From the NCBI RefSeq assembly GCF_003033885.1, contig NZ_CP024081.1, forward strand, positions 3,162,046 to 3,226,045: 64,000 nucleotides of DNA, read 5' to 3'. Shown one piece after another: positions 19,340-30,208 of this stretch. Below the pieces are notes generated by a model that was not told the origin of the DNA, searched no databases, and worked only from the letters and a program-made list of their open reading frames with translations. How positions within the stretch are numbered: the first letter of the stretch is position 1; every line of letters begins with the position of its first letter. The position numbers were made by a program, and so were the translations under genes. Source of the DNA: Pseudomonas rhizophila. GTDB taxonomy: Bacteria > Pseudomonadota > Gammaproteobacteria > Pseudomonadales > Pseudomonadaceae.

Positions 19340-20164
19340 ATGGCGGCCGACGGCTTTTTCCGGATCGCCCTGGGCGTTGAATATAAAGGCTCGCGCTATC
19401 GCGGCTGGCAGCGCCAGGCCTCCGGTGTGGCGACGGTGCAGGAAACCCTCGAAAACGCACTGTCCAAAGTCGCTGATTCGCCCGTGTCGCTGCATTGTGC
19501 CGGCCGTACCGATGCCGGCGTGCACGCCTGCGGCCAGGTGGTGCATTTCGACACCCAGGTCGAGCGTTCGATGAAGGCCTGGGTCATGGGGGCCAACATC
19601 AACTTGCCTCACGACGTCAGTGTCAGCTGGGCCAAGGCAATGCCGGCGCATTTCCATGCACGCTTCAAGGCCATCGCCCGGCGTTATCGCTACGTGATCT
19701 ACAACGACCAGATCCGCCCCGCGCATCTGAACGAAGAAATCACCTGGAACCACCGTCCGCTGGACGTCGAGCGCATGGCTGAAGCCGCGCAGTACCTGGT
19801 CGGTGTTCATGATTTCAGCGCCTTTCGCGCCGGCCAGTGCCAGGCCAAGTCACCGATCAAAGAGCTGCATCACCTGCGGGTGACCCGCCACGGCAAAATG
19901 ATCGTGCTCGATATCCGCGCCAGCGCCTTCCTGCATCACATGGTGCGCAACATCGCGGGCGTGCTGATGACCATCGGTGCCGGTGAGCGGCCGGTGGAGT
20001 GGATCAAGGAAGTGCTCGAAAGCCGCATCCGGCGTTCCGGCGGCGTGACGGCGCACCCGTTTGGCCTGTACCTGGTGCAGGTCGAATACCACGATGAATT
20101 CGAGCTGCCGCAGCGTTACATCGGGCCACATTTCCTCACGGGCTTCTCGGAACTCGACGGCTGA
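19340..20164 (+). CDS. truA: tRNA pseudouridine(38-40) synthase TruA
   Basis: 274 residues from this ATG. Converts U38-U40 of tRNA anticodon arms to pseudouridine. The catalytic aspartate lies in CAGRTDAGVHACGQVVHF (near residue 60) and the family-typical RRYRYVIYN follows. The start is uncertain: ATG 19340 has no clear ribosome binding site, and in-frame TTG codons at 19310 and 19283 would add 10 or 19 residues. Followed by trpF after 62 bases. Confidence 0.93.
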   Translation: MAADGFFRIALGVEYKGSRYRGWQRQASGVATVQETLENALSKVADSPVSLHCAGRTDAGVHACGQVVHFDTQVERSMKAWVMGANINLPHDVSVSWAKAMPAHFHARFKAIARRYRYVIYNDQIRPAHLNEEITWNHRPLDVERMAEAAQYLVGVHDFSAFRAGQCQAKSPIKELHHLRVTRHGKMIVLDIRASAFLHHMVRNIAGVLMTIGAGERPVEWIKEVLESRIRRSGGVTAHPFGLYLVQVEYHDEFELPQRYIGPHFLTGFSELDG

Positions 20165-20226
20165 CGCCCTGCGCAGCATTTGCTACCATCCGGGACTTTC
20201 ACGGATTTGCCTGAGGTTTTGACGAC

Positions 20227-20850
20227 ATGCCGGCCGTTCGCAGCAAGATTTGCGGGATCACCCGCGTCGAGGACGCGCTGGCGGCGGTGGAGGCTGGTGC
20301 CGATGCCATCGGGCTGGTGTTTTATGCCAAGAGCCCGCGCGCGGTGACGGTGCAGCAGGCGAGGGCGATCATCCAGGCCTTGCCTCCGTTCGTGACCCCC
20401 GTCGGCCTGTTCGTCAACGCCAGTCGTTGTGAGCTGGGCGAGATACTCGACGCGGTGCCGTTGGCCCTGTTGCAGTTTCACGGGGACGAGACGCCCGCCG
20501 ATTGCGAGGGCTGGCATCGGCCGTACATCAAGGCGTTGCGGGTCAAGGCCGGTGATGACATCGCGGCCAGTTGCGATGCCTTTGCCGGTGCCAGTGGCAT
20601 ACTGCTGGACACCTATGTGGAAGGCGTTCCCGGTGGGACCGGTGAAGCATTCGACTGGTCGCTGGTGCCCCAGGGCCTGAGCAAACCGATTATCCTCGCC
20701 GGTGGGTTGACGGCGCAAAACGTGGCCGAAGCCATCCGTCAGGTTCGCCCTTACGCGGTCGATGTCAGCGGTGGGGTAGAGCAAAGCAAGGGCATCAAGG
20801 ATCCGGCCAGGATTCGTGCGTTCATGGCCGCTGTACGCAGCAGCCAGTAG
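20227..20850 (+). CDS. trpF: Phosphoribosylanthranilate isomerase TrpF
   Basis: 207-residue TIM-barrel enzyme of tryptophan synthesis, converting N-(5-phosphoribosyl)anthranilate to Cd[13 protein letters not shown] holds the catalytic cysteine (near residue 9), LQFHGDE and the catalytic aspartate in LLDTYVEG follow, and the phosphate-binding ends ILAGGL and DVSGGVE are intact. It is separated from the other trp genes, as is usual in Pseudomonas, and lies in a truA-trpF-accD-folC run. Confidence 0.96.
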   Translation: MPAVRSKICGITRVEDALAAVEAGADAIGLVFYAKSPRAVTVQQARAIIQALPPFVTPVGLFVNASRCELGEILDAVPLALLQFHGDETPADCEGWHRPYIKALRVKAGDDIAASCDAFAGASGILLDTYVEGVPGGTGEAFDWSLVPQGLSKPIILAGGLTAQNVAEAIRQVRPYAVDVSGGVEQSKGIKDPARIRAFMAAVRSSQ

Positions 20851-21115
20851 TCAATGTGACGGCTGGCAGACTGCCGCCGTCCATACCAGCACTGTACAAA
20901 GCAGGCAGGCGCCGCCTCCGGGTGGGCCGATAGCGTAGTGGTAGCCGCGGTGCCGCGGTTGCCGGGATGGCTGAGGAGGTTGGGCTGCACGCAGGTCATG
21001 CTTCGCGCTGATCGTGGTGGTCCCTCGACCCTCGCCGCACAATGAATTTAGCTCAAGGGCATACGCGGGACCGCGAACCAGAGCGTTCGGGTCACCGGTA
21101 CTGGAGAAAGAAAGC

Positions 21116-22036
21116 ATGAGCAACTGGTTGGTAGACAAACTGATCCCTTCGATCATGCGTTCCGAGGTGAAAAAAAGCTCGGTGCCTGAAGGTCTGTGGC
21201 ACAAATGTCCATCCTGCGAAGCGGTGCTGTACCGCCCCGAGCTGGAAAAGACCCTGGACGTTTGCCCCAAGTGCAACCATCACATGCGCATCGGTGCGCG
21301 TGCCCGTATCGACATCTTCCTGGATGCCGAAGGCCGTGTTGAGCTGGGTGCCGACCTGGAGCCGGTGGACCGCCTGAAATTCCGCGACGGCAAGAAGTAC
21401 AAGGATCGCCTGACCGCGGCCCAGAAGCAGACCGGCGAAAAAGACGCCCTGGTGTCCATGAGCGGCACCCTGCTGGGCATGCCGGTGGTGGTTTCGGCCT
21501 TCGAGTTCTCCTTCATGGGCGGCTCCATGGGGGCCATCGTCGGTGAGCGCTTCGTGCGTGCCGCCAACCATGCCCTGGAAAACCGTTGCCCGATGATCTG
21601 CTTTGCCGCTTCCGGTGGTGCGCGTATGCAGGAAGCGCTGATCTCCCTGATGCAAATGGCCAAGACCTCCGCGGTGCTGGCGCGTCTGCGTGAAGAAGGC
21701 ATTCCGTTCATCTCGGTGTTGACCGACCCGGTCTACGGCGGCGTTTCCGCCAGCCTGGCGATGCTGGGCGATGTGATCGTTGGCGAGCCGAAGGCGCTGA
21801 TCGGTTTTGCCGGCCCGCGCGTTATCGAGCAGACCGTGCGCGAAAAATTGCCGGAAGGCTTCCAGCGCAGTGAGTTCCTGCTGGAGCACGGCGCCATCGA
21901 CATGATCATCCACCGCCAGGAGTTGCGTCCGCGTCTGGGCAATCTGCTGGCGCAACTGATGGGCCTGCCGACCCCGAAATTCGTCGCCGCCCCCATCGAG
22001 CCGATCGTGGTTCCGCCGGTGCCAGCGAACATATGA
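21116..22036 (+). CDS. accD: Acetyl-CoA carboxylase carboxyltransferase subunit beta AccD
   Basis: 306 residues. With AccA it transfers carboxyl from biotin to acetyl-CoA, the first step of fatty acid synthesis. N-terminal zinc ribbon with CPSC (about residues 28-31) and CPKC (about 47-50); crotonase-like carboxyltransferase core with [19 protein letters not shown] and the [12 protein letters not shown] loop. ATG at 21116 follows GGAGAAAG. The 265 bases before it are non-coding and contain a small hairpin near 20858-20880. The stop overlaps the folC start (ATGA). Confidence 0.97.
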   Translation: MSNWLVDKLIPSIMRSEVKKSSVPEGLWHKCPSCEAVLYRPELEKTLDVCPKCNHHMRIGARARIDIFLDAEGRVELGADLEPVDRLKFRDGKKYKDRLTAAQKQTGEKDALVSMSGTLLGMPVVVSAFEFSFMGGSMGAIVGERFVRAANHALENRCPMICFAASGGARMQEALISLMQMAKTSAVLARLREEGIPFISVLTDPVYGGVSASLAMLGDVIVGEPKALIGFAGPRVIEQTVREKLPEGFQRSEFLLEHGAIDMIIHRQELRPRLGNLLAQLMGLPTPKFVAAPIEPIVVPPVPANI

Positions 22037-23340
22037 CCCAACGTACCCTGGGCGATTGGCTTGCCTACCTTGAGCAGTTGCATCCGTCAGCCATCGACAT
22101 GGGGCTGGAGCGCTCGCAAGCGGTAATGTCCCGCATGGGACTGGCCAAGCCGGCGCCCCGGGTCATCACCGTTACCGGCACCAATGGCAAGGGTTCGACC
22201 TGCGCCTTCGTGGCCTCGCTGTTGCGGGCCCAGGGGTTGAGCGTAGGTGTCTACAGTTCGCCGCACCTGTTGCGCTACAACGAGCGGGTGCAGATCAACG
22301 GCGTCGAAGCCTCTGACGCCGAGTTGTGCGAAGCCTTTGCTGCGGTGGAAGCCGGGCGGGGCGAGATTTCCCTTACCTATTTCGAGATGGGCACCCTGGC
22401 GGCGTTCTGGCTGTTCGCGGGTGCCGGTCTTGATGCCGTGGTGCTTGAAGTCGGCCTGGGTGGCCGGCTTGATGCTGTCAATCTGGTGGATGCGGACGTT
22501 GCGCTGGTCACCAGCATCGGTGTGGACCATACCGATTACCTGGGTGACACCCGTGAGTCCGTCGCCTTCGAGAAAGCCGGCATCTTCCGCCCGGGCGCGC
22601 CTGCGCTCTGTGGTGACCTCAATCCCCCTCAACCGTTGCTGGACAAGGTCCGCGAGTTGGGCTGTCCGTTCTTTCTGCGCGGGCGGGATTTCGACCTGGC
22701 AATGACTGAGCAGCATTGGCAATGGCGGGGCAGTGACGCCCGGGGCAATCCGGTGGAGTTGCGCGATTTGCCGCTGCTGGAGCTGCCGATGGAGAACGCC
22801 GCGCTGGCGCTCCAGGCCTACCTGTTGCTGGACCTGCCATGGCATGCCGGGCAAATTATCGAAGCGTTGCAAGCGACTCGCGTCGTCGGTCGTCTCGATC
22901 GCCGCCAGTTCGATTGGCACGGCAAGCGCCTGAATCTGTTGCTTGATGTCGGCCACAACCCTCATGCGGCGCAGTATCTGGCCGAGCGCTTGGCGCGGCG
23001 GCCGGTAGCCGGGCGCCGCCTGGCGGTATTTGGGCTGCTTGGCGACAAGGATCTGGATGGCGTTGTCGATGCGTTGGGTGCTAGTGTCCAGCATTGGGCG
23101 GTAGCACCGCTGGATTCACCGCGCTCGCGCCCGGCTGCCGAGCTACGGGAAGCCTTGCAGCGTCGCGGCGCTTGCGTAGAGACTTATGACAGCGTGGCCG
23201 CGGCGCTGGAAGGGCAGTGCGCCCTGGCGACGGTCGACGATGAGATCCTGCTGTTCGGATCATTTTTTTGTGTTGCCGAGGCCCTTCAATGGCTGGCCCG
23301 GCGCTCCACGGAGGAAGCTGCAGATGGCATTGCTGGATAA
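22033..23340 (+). CDS. folC: Bifunctional folylpolyglutamate/dihydrofolate synthase FolC
   Basis: 435 residues. Adds glutamate to dihydropteroate and to folates. Mur-ligase-like ATP-binding loop [12 protein letters not shown] near residues 51-62, then [16 protein letters not shown], and the C-terminal domain with [16 protein letters not shown]. It starts inside the accD stop (ATGA overlap) and its 3' end overlaps the SPOR gene by 17 bases, so the three are translated from a common message. Confidence 0.96.
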   Translation: MTQRTLGDWLAYLEQLHPSAIDMGLERSQAVMSRMGLAKPAPRVITVTGTNGKGSTCAFVASLLRAQGLSVGVYSSPHLLRYNERVQINGVEASDAELCEAFAAVEAGRGEISLTYFEMGTLAAFWLFAGAGLDAVVLEVGLGGRLDAVNLVDADVALVTSIGVDHTDYLGDTRESVAFEKAGIFRPGAPALCGDLNPPQPLLDKVRELGCPFFLRGRDFDLAMTEQHWQWRGSDARGNPVELRDLPLLELPMENAALALQAYLLLDLPWHAGQIIEALQATRVVGRLDRRQFDWHGKRLNLLLDVGHNPHAAQYLAERLARRPVAGRRLAVFGLLGDKDLDGVVDALGASVQHWAVAPLDSPRSRPAAELREALQRRGACVETYDSVAAALEGQCALATVDDEILLFGSFFCVAEALQWLARRSTEEAADGIAG

Positions 23341-23992
23341 AGCGTACAAGCAGCGCATGGTCGGGGCCCTGGTATTGGTGGCCTTGGCGGTGATTTTCCT
23401 GCCGATGCTGTTTTCTCGTCAGGATGAGCAGCGCCAGGTTACGGTCGACGCTCCGGCTGCCCCCCAGGCGCCGTCTGTCGCGCCCGTGCAGGTCGAGCCG
23501 GTGCTGGTGCCTGAACCTGAAGCGCTACCCCAGGAACCCGTTCCGAGCGACGAGGAGCTGGCCGAGCAACCTGCGCCTTCCCTGCCGATCGAGCCTGCGC
23601 CGGCGGCACCCGCCACGGCAGCGCCGGCTCCGAGCAAGCCGGCAGTCGCTCCAGCCCCGGCAGCACCGGTGGCCAAGCCGGCCCCGACCCAACCGATTAC
23701 CCCAGCCCCGGCCAAGCCGGATACCACGCAAAGCCGCGTGGACGCCAACGGTCTGTCGGTCAGTTGGTCCGTTCAGTTGGCCAGCCTGAGCAATCGTGAG
23801 AGTGCCGAAAAACTTCAGAAAACCCTGCGCAGCCAGGGCTACAACGCCTATATCCGCACCGCCGATGGCAAGAATCGCGTATTTGTGGGGCCGCTGATCG
23901 AGCGTGCCGAGGCTGATCGGCTGAGGGACCTGCTCAGCCGCCAGCAGAACCTCAAGGGTTTTGTGGTGCGTTTTCAGCCTGAGCGCGGTTGA
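23324..23992 (+). CDS. dedD: SPOR domain protein DedD-like
   Basis: 222 residues. One N-terminal membrane segment (about 12-30, MVGALVLVALAVIFLPMLF), a long proline/alanine linker (about 45-145), and a C-terminal SPOR domain (about 146-222, WSVQLASLSNRESAEKLQKT at its start) that binds denuded septal peptidoglycan. In E. coli DedD supports cell division. ATG at 23324 has GGAGG 10 bases upstream and lies within the end of folC. folC-dedD-cvpA-purF is a well-known gene order. Confidence 0.9.
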   Translation: MALLDKAYKQRMVGALVLVALAVIFLPMLFSRQDEQRQVTVDAPAAPQAPSVAPVQVEPVLVPEPEALPQEPVPSDEELAEQPAPSLPIEPAPAAPATAAPAPSKPAVAPAPAAPVAKPAPTQPITPAPAKPDTTQSRVDANGLSVSWSVQLASLSNRESAEKLQKTLRSQGYNAYIRTADGKNRVFVGPLIERAEADRLRDLLSRQQNLKGFVVRFQPERG

Positions 23993-24091
23993 CGGCGGTT
24001 TGCCTGATTTGAATCACACTGACAATCGCAGCTTACCGACAGCTCTGGCCTCTGCTAAAATGCGCCGCCTTATCCGTCTGTAGGCTGCACC

Positions 24092-24652
24092 GTGCCATTT
24101 ACCTGGGTTGACTGGGCGATCGTTGCAATCGTCGCCATCTCCGCATTGATCAGTCTGAGCCGCGGCTTCGTCAAGGAAGCCCTCTCGCTGCTGACCTGGA
24201 TCATCGCGGGGGTCGTAGCCTGGATGTTTGGTGGTTCGTTGTCCCAGTACCTCGCCGGATACATTGAAACTCCGTCGGCCCGCGTGATCGCGGGCTGTGC
24301 CATCTTGTTTATCGCCACCTTGCTGGTCGGCGCAATGATCAACTACCTGATCGGCGAACTGATTCGCGTCACCGGGCTTTCCGGGACGGACCGGTTCCTG
24401 GGCATGGCCTTCGGCGCGGCGCGTGGCGCGTTGCTGGTGGTCGTGGCTGTCGGGCTATTGAGCCTGGGGCCGGTACAGCAGGATACGTGGTGGCAGGAGT
24501 CCCGGCTCGTGCCACAATTTCTATTGGTCGCAGACTGGTCCAAGAACCTGATCCTGGGTTGGAGCAGTCAGTGGCTTGCCAGCGGTATCAGCGTACCCGC
24601 TGAAATACCGTTCAAGGAACAACTCTTGCCGATGGCCAAAACGCCGCAGTGA
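24092..24652 (+). CDS. cvpA: CvpA family inner-membrane protein
   Basis: 186 residues with GTG start. Four hydrophobic segments (about 5-22, 28-48, 62-88, 104-125) and the CvpA-typical ISLSRGFVKEALSLLTWI near residues 20-37. In E. coli it is needed for colicin V production and for envelope tolerance to bile and similar stress; the biochemical function is not known. It precedes purF by 41 bases, as in many gamma-proteobacteria. Confidence 0.9.
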   Translation: MPFTWVDWAIVAIVAISALISLSRGFVKEALSLLTWIIAGVVAWMFGGSLSQYLAGYIETPSARVIAGCAILFIATLLVGAMINYLIGELIRVTGLSGTDRFLGMAFGAARGALLVVVAVGLLSLGPVQQDTWWQESRLVPQFLLVADWSKNLILGWSSQWLASGISVPAEIPFKEQLLPMAKTPQ

Positions 24653-24693
24653 GTGTTGTTCAGTTCAGATCCATTAAGTAGGGGTTGTGTCGC

Positions 24694-26199
24694 ATGTGTG
24701 GCATCGTCGGTATCGTCGGTAAGTCGAACGTCAATCAGGCGCTGTATGACGCGCTAACCGTGCTCCAGCACCGCGGCCAGGACGCTGCCGGTATCGTGAC
24801 CAGCCATGACGGCCGGTTATTCCTGCGCAAGGACAACGGGCTGGTGCGTGACGTGTTCCATCAGCGTCACATGCAGCGCCTGGTTGGTCACATGGGCATT
24901 GGCCATGTGCGCTACCCAACAGCGGGCAGCTCGACTTCGGCCGAAGCCCAGCCGTTCTACGTCAACTCGCCGTACGGCATCACGTTGGCGCACAACGGCA
25001 ACCTGACCAACGTCGAGCAGTTGGCCAAGGAGATCTACGAATCGGACCTGCGCCACGTCAATACCAACTCCGACTCGGAAGTGATGCTCAACGTCTTCGC
25101 CCATGAACTGGCCCAGCGCGGCAAGCTGCAGCCTACCGAAGAAGACGTGTTCGCCGCTGTGACCGACGTGCATAACCGCTGCGTCGGCGGCTACTCGGTC
25201 GTGGCGATGATCACCGGTTACGGCATCGTCGGTTTCCGCGACCCCCATGGCATCCGCCCGATCGTGTTCGGCCAGCGTCACACCGACGAAGGCGTCGAGT
25301 ACATGATTGCCTCGGAAAGCGTGTCCCTGGACGTGCTGGGCTTCACCCTGATTCGCGACCTGGCCCCGGGCGAAGCGGTCTACATCACCGAAGACGGCAA
25401 GTTGTTCACCCGCCAGTGCGCGACCAACCCGAGCCTGACTCCGTGCATCTTCGAGCACGTCTACCTGGCGCGCCCGGACTCGATCATCGACGGCATCTCG
25501 GTCTATAAGGCCCGCCTGCGCATGGGCGAGAAACTGGCCGACAAGATCTTGCGCGAGCGGCCGGACCACGACATCGACGTGGTCATCCCGATCCCGGACA
25601 CCAGCCGCACCGCGGCCCTGGAACTGGCGAACCACCTGGGCGTCAAGTTCCGCGAAGGCTTCGTGAAGAACCGTTACATCGGCCGTACCTTCATCATGCC
25701 CGGCCAGGCCGCGCGGAAAAAATCGGTACGCCAGAAGCTCAACGCCATCGAACTGGAATTTCGCGGCAAGAACGTGATGCTGGTGGATGACTCCATCGTG
25801 CGCGGAACCACGTGCAAGCAGATCATCCAGATGGCCCGTGAAGCCGGTGCCAAGAACGTATACTTCTGCTCGGCGGCGCCGGCCGTGCGTTATCCGAACG
25901 TCTACGGCATCGACATGCCGAGCGCCCACGAGCTGATCGCCCACAATCGCACTACCCAGGAAGTGGCCGACCTGATCGGCGCCGACTGGCTGATCTATCA
26001 GGACCTGCCGGACCTGATAGAAGCGGTGGGTGGTGGCAAGATCAAGATCGAGCAGTTCGACTGCGCAGTGTTTGACGGCAAGTACGTCACCGGTGACGTC
26101 GATGAGGCCTACCTGAACAAGATCGAGAACGCTCGTAACGATGCGTCCAAGGCCAAGACCCAGGCGGTCAGCGCGATCATCGATCTGTACAACAACTGA
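24694..26199 (+). CDS. purF: Amidophosphoribosyltransferase PurF
   Basis: 501 residues. First committed step of purine synthesis: PRPP plus glutamine to phosphoribosylamine. ATG at 24694 places the nucleophile cysteine at residue 2 (MCGIVGIVG), which becomes the N-terminus after Met removal; this decides the start over TTG at 24685. Class II glutaminase region up to about 230, then the phosphoribosyltransferase domain with the PRPP loop [14 protein letters not shown] terminator-like hairpin follows before metZ. Confidence 0.97.
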   Translation: MCGIVGIVGKSNVNQALYDALTVLQHRGQDAAGIVTSHDGRLFLRKDNGLVRDVFHQRHMQRLVGHMGIGHVRYPTAGSSTSAEAQPFYVNSPYGITLAHNGNLTNVEQLAKEIYESDLRHVNTNSDSEVMLNVFAHELAQRGKLQPTEEDVFAAVTDVHNRCVGGYSVVAMITGYGIVGFRDPHGIRPIVFGQRHTDEGVEYMIASESVSLDVLGFTLIRDLAPGEAVYITEDGKLFTRQCATNPSLTPCIFEHVYLARPDSIIDGISVYKARLRMGEKLADKILRERPDHDIDVVIPIPDTSRTAALELANHLGVKFREGFVKNRYIGRTFIMPGQAARKKSVRQKLNAIELEFRGKNVMLVDDSIVRGTTCKQIIQMAREAGAKNVYFCSAAPAVRYPNVYGIDMPSAHELIAHNRTTQEVADLIGADWLIYQDLPDLIEAVGGGKIKIEQFDCAVFDGKYVTGDVDEAYLNKIENARNDASKAKTQAVSAIIDLYNN

Positions 26200-26204
26200 G
26201 TGAC

Positions 26205-26228
26205 AAGCCGGCCCTGAGGGGCCGGTTT
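26205..26228 (+). terminator. Hairpin after purF
   Basis: CCGGCCC-TGA-GGGGCCGG followed by TTTGCGTTT; weak T tail, so termination may be partial and metZ may still be read from upstream. Confidence 0.55.
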
Positions 26229-26255
26229 GCGTTTAATGACTACAGGAGCGACAGC

Positions 26256-27467
26256 ATGAGTCAGGATTGGGATGCCGGTCGGCTGGACAGCGACCTTGAG
26301 GGTGTAGCGTTCGATACCCTGGCGGTCCGCGCCGGTCAGCACCGCACGCCGGAAGCCGAGCATGGCGATCCGATGTTCTTCACGTCCAGCTACGTGTTCC
26401 GTACCGCTGCCGATGCGGCGGCCCGGTTTGCCGGCGAGGTGCCGGGCAACGTCTACTCGCGCTACACCAACCCCACCGTGCGGGCTTTCGAAGAGCGCCT
26501 CGCTGCTCTGGAAGGTGCCGAGCAGGCTGTGGCCACCGCCACCGGCATGGCGGCGATCATGGCCGTGGTCATGAGCTTTTGCAGCGCTGGCGACCACGTG
26601 CTGGTGTCGCGCAGTGTCTTCGGCTCGACCATCAGCCTGTTCGAAAAGTACTTCAAGCGTTTCGGCGTGGAAGTCGATTACGTGCCCCTGGCGGACTTGT
26701 CCGGTTGGGATGCGGCAATCAAGCCCAATACCAAGATGCTGTTTGTCGAATCGCCGTCCAACCCCCTGGCCGAGCTGGTGGACATCGCCGCGTTGGCGGA
26801 AATCGCCCACGCCAAGGGCGCCATGCTGGTGGTCGATAACTGCTTCTGCACGCCGGCGTTGCAACAGCCACTGAAGCTGGGTGCCGACGTGGTGGTGCAT
26901 TCGGCGACCAAGTTCATCGACGGCCAGGGTCGTTGCATGGGCGGCGTGGTGGCCGGTCGTGGCGAGCAGATGAAAGAAGTGGTGGGCTTCCTGCGCACCG
27001 CCGGGCCGACCTTGAGTCCGTTCAACGCCTGGATCTTCCTCAAAGGCCTGGAAACCCTGGGCCTGCGTATGAAAGCCCATTGCGCCAACGCCCAACTGCT
27101 GGCTGAGTGGCTGGAGCAGCAGGATGGCATCGAGAAAGTGCACTACGCCGGCCTCAAGAGCCATCCGCAACATGACCTGGCCGCGCGTCAGCAGCGCGGT
27201 TTCGGTGCGGTGGTGAGCTTCGAGGTCAAAGGGGGCAAGGAGGGCGCCTGGCGCTTCATCGACGCCACCCGGTTGATTTCCATCACCGCCAACCTGGGTG
27301 ACAGCAAAACCACCATCACTCACCCAAGCACCACCTCCCACGGTCGCCTGACGCCCCAGGAGCGTGAAGCAGCGGGCATCCGCGACAGCCTGATCCGCGT
27401 CGCGGTGGGTCTGGAGGACGTGGCTGACCTGCAAGCCGATCTGGCCCGTGGGTTGGCCGCCTTGTGA
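26256..27467 (+). CDS. metZ: O-succinylhomoserine sulfhydrylase MetZ
   Basis: 403-residue PLP enzyme of the Cys/Met metabolism family; in Pseudomonas it makes homocysteine from O-succinylhomoserine and sulfide. Signatures: [20 protein letters not shown], the PLP-aspartate region LVVDNCF, and the Schiff-base lysine in [12 protein letters not shown] (near residue 211). ATG follows CAGGAGCGACAGC. The stop overlaps the start of the next gene (GTGA). Confidence 0.94.
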   Translation: MSQDWDAGRLDSDLEGVAFDTLAVRAGQHRTPEAEHGDPMFFTSSYVFRTAADAAARFAGEVPGNVYSRYTNPTVRAFEERLAALEGAEQAVATATGMAAIMAVVMSFCSAGDHVLVSRSVFGSTISLFEKYFKRFGVEVDYVPLADLSGWDAAIKPNTKMLFVESPSNPLAELVDIAALAEIAHAKGAMLVVDNCFCTPALQQPLKLGADVVVHSATKFIDGQGRCMGGVVAGRGEQMKEVVGFLRTAGPTLSPFNAWIFLKGLETLGLRMKAHCANAQLLAEWLEQQDGIEKVHYAGLKSHPQHDLAARQQRGFGAVVSFEVKGGKEGAWRFIDATRLISITANLGDSKTTITHPSTTSHGRLTPQEREAAGIRDSLIRVAVGLEDVADLQADLARGLAAL

Positions 27468-28237
27468 TCGAGCTGGCAACGCCGCACGGCGGCACTCATG
27501 GCCGGGTAGCACTGGTGACAGGCGCCGCGCGGGGTATCGGCCTGGGGATTGCCACCTGGCTGATCTGTGAAGGCTGGCAGGTGGTGCTGACTGACCTGGA
27601 TCGTGAGCGCGGCTCCAAGGTCGCCAAGACGCTGGGGGAGAACGCCTGGTTCATCACCATGGACGTGGCGGACGAGACGCAAGTCGCCACGGGAATCGCC
27701 GAGGTGTTGGGCCAGTTTGGGCGGCTTGACGCGCTGGTGTGCAACGCGGCCATCGCCGATCCCCACAACATCACCCTGGAAAGCCTGGATCTGGCCTACT
27801 GGAATCGGGTCCTGGCGGTGAACCTGGGTGGTCCCATGCTGCTGGCCAAGCATTGTGCTCCTTACCTGCGTGCCCACAATGGCGCCATCGTCAACCTGGC
27901 CTCGACCCGTGCCGCACAATCAGAACCCGACACCGAAGCCTATGCGGCAAGCAAGGGCGGCTTGCTGGCCTTGACCCATGCCTTGGCGATCAGCCTTGGG
28001 CCGGAGATCCGGGTCAATGCTGTCAGCCCCGGCTGGATCGACGCACGGGACCCGTCCCAGCGTCGCGCGCAGCCGCTCAGCGATGCCGATCATGCTCAGC
28101 ATCCGGCAGGCAGGGTAGGCACGGTGGAGGATGTAGCGGCGATGGTGGCGTGGCTGTTGTCGCGCAATGCCGGTTTTGTCACGGGCCAGGAGTTCGTGGT
28201 GGACGGCGGCATGACCAAGAAAATGATTTATGAGTGA
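27464..28237 (+). CDS. Short-chain dehydrogenase/reductase (SDR) family oxidoreductase
   Basis: 257 residues, classical SDR. NAD(P)-binding [13 protein letters not shown] (about residues 14-26), NNAG-type motif present as CNAAIADP, catalytic serine region NLASTRAA and active-site YAASKGG. GTG start overlapping the metZ stop by four bases, so it is translationally coupled to metZ. Whether it acts in sulfur amino acid metabolism is not known; the substrate cannot be read from sequence. Confidence 0.88.
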   Translation: MIELATPHGGTHGRVALVTGAARGIGLGIATWLICEGWQVVLTDLDRERGSKVAKTLGENAWFITMDVADETQVATGIAEVLGQFGRLDALVCNAAIADPHNITLESLDLAYWNRVLAVNLGGPMLLAKHCAPYLRAHNGAIVNLASTRAAQSEPDTEAYAASKGGLLALTHALAISLGPEIRVNAVSPGWIDARDPSQRRAQPLSDADHAQHPAGRVGTVEDVAAMVAWLLSRNAGFVTGQEFVVDGGMTKKMIYE

Positions 28238-28289
28238 GAGCGGTTGTGCGTGCCGCTTGAACTGTTTTGAAAAAACTTCAACCCTGCTA

Positions 28290-28318
28290 TTGACTTAGCT
28301 TCGGTACCTGCGTAAATT
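28290..28318 (+). promoter_or_regulatory. Sigma70-type promoter of the Val-Asp-Asp tRNA array
   Basis: TTGACT (28290-28295), 17-base spacer, TAAATT (28313-28318), then a GC-rich discriminator (TCGCGGCC). Confidence 0.7.
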
Positions 28319-28339
28319 TCGCGGCCTCAACGAAGCAAA

Positions 28340-28415
28340 GGGTGATTAGCTCAGCTGGGAGAGCGTCTGCCTTACAAGCAGAATGTCGGCGGTTCGATCC
28401 CGTCATCACCCACCA
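28340..28415 (+). tRNA. tRNA-Val (TAC)
   Basis: 76 bases with CCA. Acceptor GGGTGAT pairs with ATCACCC; anticodon stem TCTGC/GCAGA, loop CTTACAA, anticodon TAC. Confidence 0.97.
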
Positions 28416-28473
28416 TGTTTTACGAGAGTTTTGCGAAAGCAAGACGGAAGCTGTTAAAAGCCTCCACCGACGC

Positions 28474-28550
28474 GCAGCGGTAGTTCAGTCGGTTAGAATA
28501 CCGGCCTGTCACGCCGGGGGTCGCGGGTTCGAGTCCCGTCCGCTGCGCCA
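28474..28550 (+). tRNA. tRNA-Asp (GTC), copy 1
   Basis: 77 bases with CCA. Acceptor GCAGCGG pairs with CCGCTGC; anticodon stem CCGGC/GCCGG, loop CTGTCAC, anticodon GTC. Confidence 0.97.
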
Positions 28551-28639
28551 TATTTTCCGAAGCAGGTTCGCCTGGTTCGAGATCCAAACCCAAGAGGTTG
28601 GATCAGACGAGTTAACTGGACGCAAGTCCATAGCGATAC

Positions 28640-28716
28640 GCAGCGGTAGTTCAGTCGGTTAGAATACCGGCCTGTCACGCCGGGGGTCGCGGGTTCGAGT
28701 CCCGTCCGCTGCGCCA
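28640..28716 (+). tRNA. tRNA-Asp (GTC), copy 2
   Basis: Sequence identical to the copy at 28474-28550, 166 bases downstream. Confidence 0.97.
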
Positions 28717-28790
28717 TATCTGCTTCGAGGCCCACTGAACGCCTTGAAGCTAAGAAGAAAGCTGAAAAGCTACTTCTAGTCGATAGCAAA

Positions 28791-28818
28791 GACCCTGGTC
28801 GAAAGACCGGGGTTTTTT
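28791..28818 (+). terminator. Terminator of the Val-Asp-Asp tRNA array
   Basis: CCCTGGTC-GAAA-GACCGGGG hairpin with a GNRA loop followed by TTTTTT. Confidence 0.85.
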
Positions 28819-28858
28819 GTTTTCGGGATAATGACACTGAAAGGTTGGAACGCGCCCG

Positions 28859-28899
28859 TGGCGAGGGAGCTTGCTCCCGCTGGGCTGCGCAGCAGCCCT
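28859..28899. repeat. REP element of a second subtype
   Basis: TGGCGAGGGAGCTTGCTCCC followed by GCTGGGCTGCGCAGCAGCCC: two adjacent palindromes. This is a different REP subtype from the GTGGGAGCGAGC family that fills the rest of the window. Confidence 0.7.
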
Positions 28900-28924
28900 T
28901 TTCTATGAAGTCGTCCGACGAGTC

Positions 28925-30208
28925 TCAGAACCCAAGCCTATCCCGCAGCCCGTAATACCAAGCCCCCATCGCCGCAAACGGCGTACGCAACAACTGACCG
29001 CCGGGGAAGGGGTAGTGGGGCAGGTCCGCAAACGCATCGAAACGCTCAGCCTGGCCACGCAGCGCCTCGGCCAGGACCTTGCCCGCCAGGTGCGTATACG
29101 TCACGCCATGGCCGCTGCAGCCCTGGGAATAATAAATGTTGTCCCCCAGGCGCCCGACCTGCGGAAGGCGCGATAGCGTCAGCAGGAAGTTTCCGGTCCA
29201 GGCGTAGTCGATCTTCACGTCCTTGAGCTGCGGGAATGCCTTGAGCATCTTCGGACGAATGATCGCTTCAATATTCGCCGGATCCCTCGCGCCATACACC
29301 ACGCCGCCGCCGAAAATCAGACGCTTGTCGCCCGTGAGTCGGTAGTAATCGAGCAAGTAATTGCAGTCTTCAACACAATAATCCTGGGGCAACAGGCTGC
29401 GAGCCAGCTCATCGCCCAACGCTTCGGTAGCAATCACCTGTGTACCGCAAGGCATGGACTTGGCTGCCAGCTCCGGCACCAAATTGCCCAAGTAAGCATT
29501 GCCCGCCACGATGATGAACTTGGCCCTGACCTTGCCCTGCGGTGTATGCACAACCGGGCTGGCGCCACGCTCGATGCGCACCGCCGGCGACTGCTCATAA
29601 ATCACCCCGCCAAGAGACTCCACCGCCGCCGCCTCACCGAGGGCCAGGTTCAGCGGATGAATATGCCCACCGCTCATGTCCAGCATCCCGCCCACATACT
29701 CCTCGCAGGCCACCACCTCGCGAATACGCCGCTGATCGAGCAACTCAAGCTGGGTATGCCCGAAACGCTCCCACAAACGCTTCTGCGACTCCAGATGGCC
29801 CATTTGCTTGGCGGTAAGGGCAGCGAATACTCCGCCATCCTTCAAATCACACTGAATCTGATACTTCGCCACCCGCTCGCGAATGATCCGACCGCCCTCG
29901 AACGCCATATTGCCCAGCAACTGCGCCTGCTGAGGCCCGACACTGCGCTCGATCACGTCGATGTCGCGGCTGTAACTGTTAACGATCTGCCCGCCATTAC
30001 GACCTGAAGCGCCAAAGCCAACCTTTGCCGCCTCAAGGACCGTGACCTTGAAACCGTTCTCCAGCAGAAACAGCGCAGAGGACAGGCCGGTGTAACCAGC
30101 GCCGATCACGCAAACATCCGTTTCGACATCATCCTGCAGGGCAGGGCGAGCTGGAACCGGATTGGCCGACGCGGCGTAATAAGATTCTGGATACGGTGTG
30201 TTCGCCAT
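28925..30208 (-). CDS. FAD-dependent oxidoreductase, PuuB-like
   Basis: 427 residues of the DAO/GlpO family. N-terminal Rossmann motif VCVIGAGYTGLSSALFLLEN (about residues 32-51) and the second FAD motif GFGASGRNGGQIV are typical of gamma-glutamylputrescine oxidase PuuB, which oxidises the amine end of gamma-glutamylputrescine in putrescine degradation. The C-terminal FAD loop GCSGHGVTYTHLAGK is present. No other putrescine gene lies nearby, so substrate assignment rests on similarity alone. Convergent with the tRNA-Asp array. Confidence 0.82.
   Translation of the reverse strand: MANTPYPESYYAASANPVPARPALQDDVETDVCVIGAGYTGLSSALFLLENGFKVTVLEAAKVGFGASGRNGGQIVNSYSRDIDVIERSVGPQQAQLLGNMAFEGGRIIRERVAKYQIQCDLKDGGVFAALTAKQMGHLESQKRLWERFGHTQLELLDQRRIREVVACEEYVGGMLDMSGGHIHPLNLALGEAAAVESLGGVIYEQSPAVRIERGASPVVHTPQGKVRAKFIIVAGNAYLGNLVPELAAKSMPCGTQVIATEALGDELARSLLPQDYCVEDCNYLLDYYRLTGDKRLIFGGGVVYGARDPANIEAIIRPKMLKAFPQLKDVKIDYAWTGNFLLTLSRLPQVGRLGDNIYYSQGCSGHGVTYTHLAGKVLAEALRGQAERFDAFADLPHYPFPGGQLLRTPFAAMGAWYYGLRDRLGF

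Noticed and set aside
20851-21115. Possible small RNA or riboswitch between trpF and accD
   Set aside because: Only a short hairpin near 20858-20880 is visible; no promoter-terminator pair or known riboswitch pattern could be defended.
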